A DNA stretch of 13,133 nt. It comes from Verrucomicrobiaceae bacterium. GTDB lineage: Bacteria > Verrucomicrobiota > Verrucomicrobiae > Verrucomicrobiales > Akkermansiaceae. Positions 12,009 through 13,133 of this stretch are shown here, in pieces (positions within the stretch are counted from its first letter, which is position 1; each line of letters opens with the position of its first letter). The position numbers and the translations under genes were made by a program. The stretch spans positions 1 to 13,133 of the forward strand of contig RPOS01000087.1 in the NCBI GenBank assembly GCA_003820635.1. Direction: 5' to 3'. The notes beneath the pieces were generated by a model that did no database searches, was not told where the DNA came from, and saw nothing but the letters and a program-made list of their open reading frames with translations.

Positions 12009-13002
12009 GGGCTGTGGATGGATGGGCGGCGAGGCAGCCGGGGCAGTTCTGCACGAAGTGGCCGGGCTCGATTTCGACGAGTTCCGGGCGGCGGTCGGTG
12101 AGGCACTTCGAGGCATCGCCGAGCGTGTTGCGCGGGCGGAAGGCGCAGCCGCCGGGCAGGCGCGCGAGGTCCGGCGGCAGGCCGGGAATGGAGTAAAGAT
12201 CCTCGCCTTTCCGGTGCGCGGAGGGATTGGAGCGGTAAAGCCCGCGGGTGTAGGCATGCAGCGGACGCTGGATCAACCCGGCTGCCGGGGCGCTTTCAAT
12301 CACACGTCCGGCGTAGAGCACGCTCACGGTGTCGCACATCTCATGGACCACCGCGAGGTCATGGGTGATGAAGATGACGGCGGTGCCGGTCTCGCGTTGC
12401 AAGTTGCGGATCACGTCGAGCACCTGCTTTTGCACGGTCACGTCCAGCGCGGTGGTCGGTTCGTCGGCGATGAGCAGGTCCGGCTTGGTGATCAGCGCCA
12501 TGGCGATCATCACCCGCTGGCGCATGCCACCGGAAAACTCGTGCGGATAGCCGTGGATGCGGCTGGCGGCGTTTTCGATGCCGACGTGCTCGAGCGCCCC
12601 GATGGCGCGGTGCAGCGCTTTCTTTCCTGTTAGATTCTCGTGGATGGCAAGGGGCTCGACGAGCTGCGTGCTGACCTTGAGGTAAGGATTGAGCGAGGTC
12701 ATCGGGTCCTGGAAAATCATCGAGATTTTCCGTCCGCGGTAGGTGTTGAGCTCGCGTTCTCCCAGGCGCAGCAGGTCGGTGCCTTGGAACAGCGCCTTGC
12801 CGCCCTCGATGCGGCCGGGTGGCATCGGGATCAGGCCTAACAACGAATAGGCGGTCACCGATTTTCCGGAACCGGATTCACCGACGATGCCCGCCACTTG
12901 GCCGGGCTCGACTTTGAGCGAAACGCCATCGACCGCCTTCACCACTCCGTCGCGGGTGTGGAAGTGGACTTTGAGATCCTGGATGTCGAGCAGGGCGGGC
13001 AT
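12001..13002 (-). CDS. oppD: Oligopeptide ABC transporter ATP-binding protein OppD/DppD-like
   Basis: A 333-residue ABC ATPase of the peptide/nickel family. Walker A is GESGSGKS (41-48), the Q-loop is QDPMTSLNP (98-106), the signature is FSGGMRQR (156-163), Walker B is DLLIADEP (175-182), and the switch histidine is H214 (THDLAVV). The C-terminal extension contains GCAFRPRN (C286), C300, C320 and C323. In DppD-type proteins this region binds a [4Fe-4S] cluster, normally with the motif GCxFxxRC. Here the second cysteine of that motif is asparagine, while C323 is an extra one, so the cluster may be rearranged or absent. The gene starts 9 bases after the permease stop and overlaps oppF. With the permease fragment it forms an oppC-oppD-oppF order; the substrate-binding protein and oppB should lie beyond the right edge. 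Confidence 0.92.
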   Translation of the reverse strand: MPALLDIQDLKVHFHTRDGVVKAVDGVSLKVEPGQVAGIVGESGSGKSVTAYSLLGLIPMPPGRIEGGKALFQGTDLLRLGERELNTYRGRKISMIFQDPMTSLNPYLKVSTQLVEPLAIHENLTGKKALHRAIGALEHVGIENAASRIHGYPHEFSGGMRQRVMIAMALITKPDLLIADEPTTALDVTVQKQVLDVIRNLQRETGTAVIFITHDLAVVHEMCDTVSVLYAGRVIESAPAAGLIQRPLHAYTRGLYRSNPSAHRKGEDLYSIPGLPPDLARLPGGCAFRPRNTLGDASKCLTDRRPELVEIEPGHFVQNCPGCLAAHPSTAHA

Positions 13003-13011
13003 GGTTTCAGT

Positions 13012-13133
13012 TCAATCCTTGGAAGACTTCGGATCGAGCGCGTCGCGCAGGCCGTCGCCGAGGAAGTTGAGGGAGAGCAGGGTGAGGATGAAGAAGATGG
13101 ACGGGAAGATGAGCAGCAGCGGATTGGAAAGCA
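13012..13133 (-). CDS. oppC: Peptide ABC transporter permease, C-terminal fragment (OppC/DppC/YejE-like)
   Basis: Only the last 40 codons are present; the gene runs off the right edge. The translation includes [20 protein letters not shown] followed by [17 protein letters not shown] and TGA at 13012-13014. The final transmembrane helix and the [12 protein letters not shown] ending are characteristic of the OppC/DppC/YejE permeases of peptide ABC transporters. It lies 9 bases upstream of oppD on the same strand. Which subfamily it belongs to cannot be settled from this end; the [10 protein letters not shown] ending resembles YejE. Confidence 0.88.
   Translation of the reverse strand, partial: LSNPLLLIFPSIFFILTLLSLNFLGDGLRDALDPKSSKD

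Noticed and set aside
1012..12841. TTAG-bearing sites as sequencing errors of CCAG/CTGG
   Set aside because: At 3164 and 9928 the motif supplies needed stop codons, and at 1012, 11800 and 12629 the alternative reading would put proline into conserved leucine positions, so the sites look genuine.
1..13133. CRISPR array, tRNA, rRNA or insertion sequence
   Set aside because: No regularly spaced repeats, cloverleaf-like segments, rRNA sequence or transposase motifs were seen.

Overview
The window is a GC-rich bacterial chromosome segment (about two thirds G+C by eye) with densely packed genes on both strands. The best guess is Verrucomicrobiota, near Luteolibacter/Haloferula. This is inferred from three things: the RHQHAVIGTVAKML-type ECF sigma factor, the DRWGxPYFFH...SAGPD...TADD protein remnant, and promoters followed by starts that lack Shine-Dalgarno sequences. 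There is no rRNA, tRNA, CRISPR array or recognisable insertion sequence.

Layout. 1-256: start of rplM (minus) and its promoter, divergent from a sodium:dicarboxylate symporter (257-1579, plus). 1589-2305: a vapBC toxin-antitoxin pair (minus, Phd-type antitoxin) with its own promoter. 2325-5403: an operon on the minus strand with its promoter, pgpH-like HD phosphodiesterase, ybeY, a possible 30-residue ORF, and an N-acetylmuramoyl-L-alanine amidase lipoprotein. 5396-5644: remnant of a lineage-specific gene, with the pgpH promoter at its edge. 5692-6826: ECF sigma factor and a PhnA-domain protein (both minus). 6837-7679: folP (minus), divergent from a plus-strand cluster at 7731-10313: a small secreted protein, a membrane-anchored protein that looks like a metallopeptidase relative without zinc ligands, acylphosphatase, and a KhpA-like KH protein. 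10508-11187: a second toxin-antitoxin pair (FitAB/VapBC type, ribbon-helix-helix antitoxin). 11229-13133: two oligopeptide ABC-transporter ATPases and the end of a permease gene (minus, oppC-oppD-oppF order).

How the genes work together. PgpH (c-di-AMP turnover), YbeY (rRNA maturation and ribosome quality control) and the amidase (peptidoglycan cleavage) are probably co-transcribed. The two toxin-antitoxin modules belong to different antitoxin families and are insertion-like cargo between housekeeping genes. The opp genes supply peptide uptake.

The less ordinary signals are: (i) 11 of the 12 CTAA/TTAG tetramers in 13 kb lie in one hexamer, YCTAAC/GTTAGR; (ii) a recurrent promoter form with -10 box TAGNTT exactly 17 bp from the -35, in some cases placed so that the start codon is the predicted transcription start; (iii) a PgpH homologue without the large extracellular domain; (iv) the metallopeptidase-like pseudoenzyme at 8345-9643; and (v) a 14-bp hairpin between acyP and khpA. 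No wholly new defence or biosynthetic system is evident.
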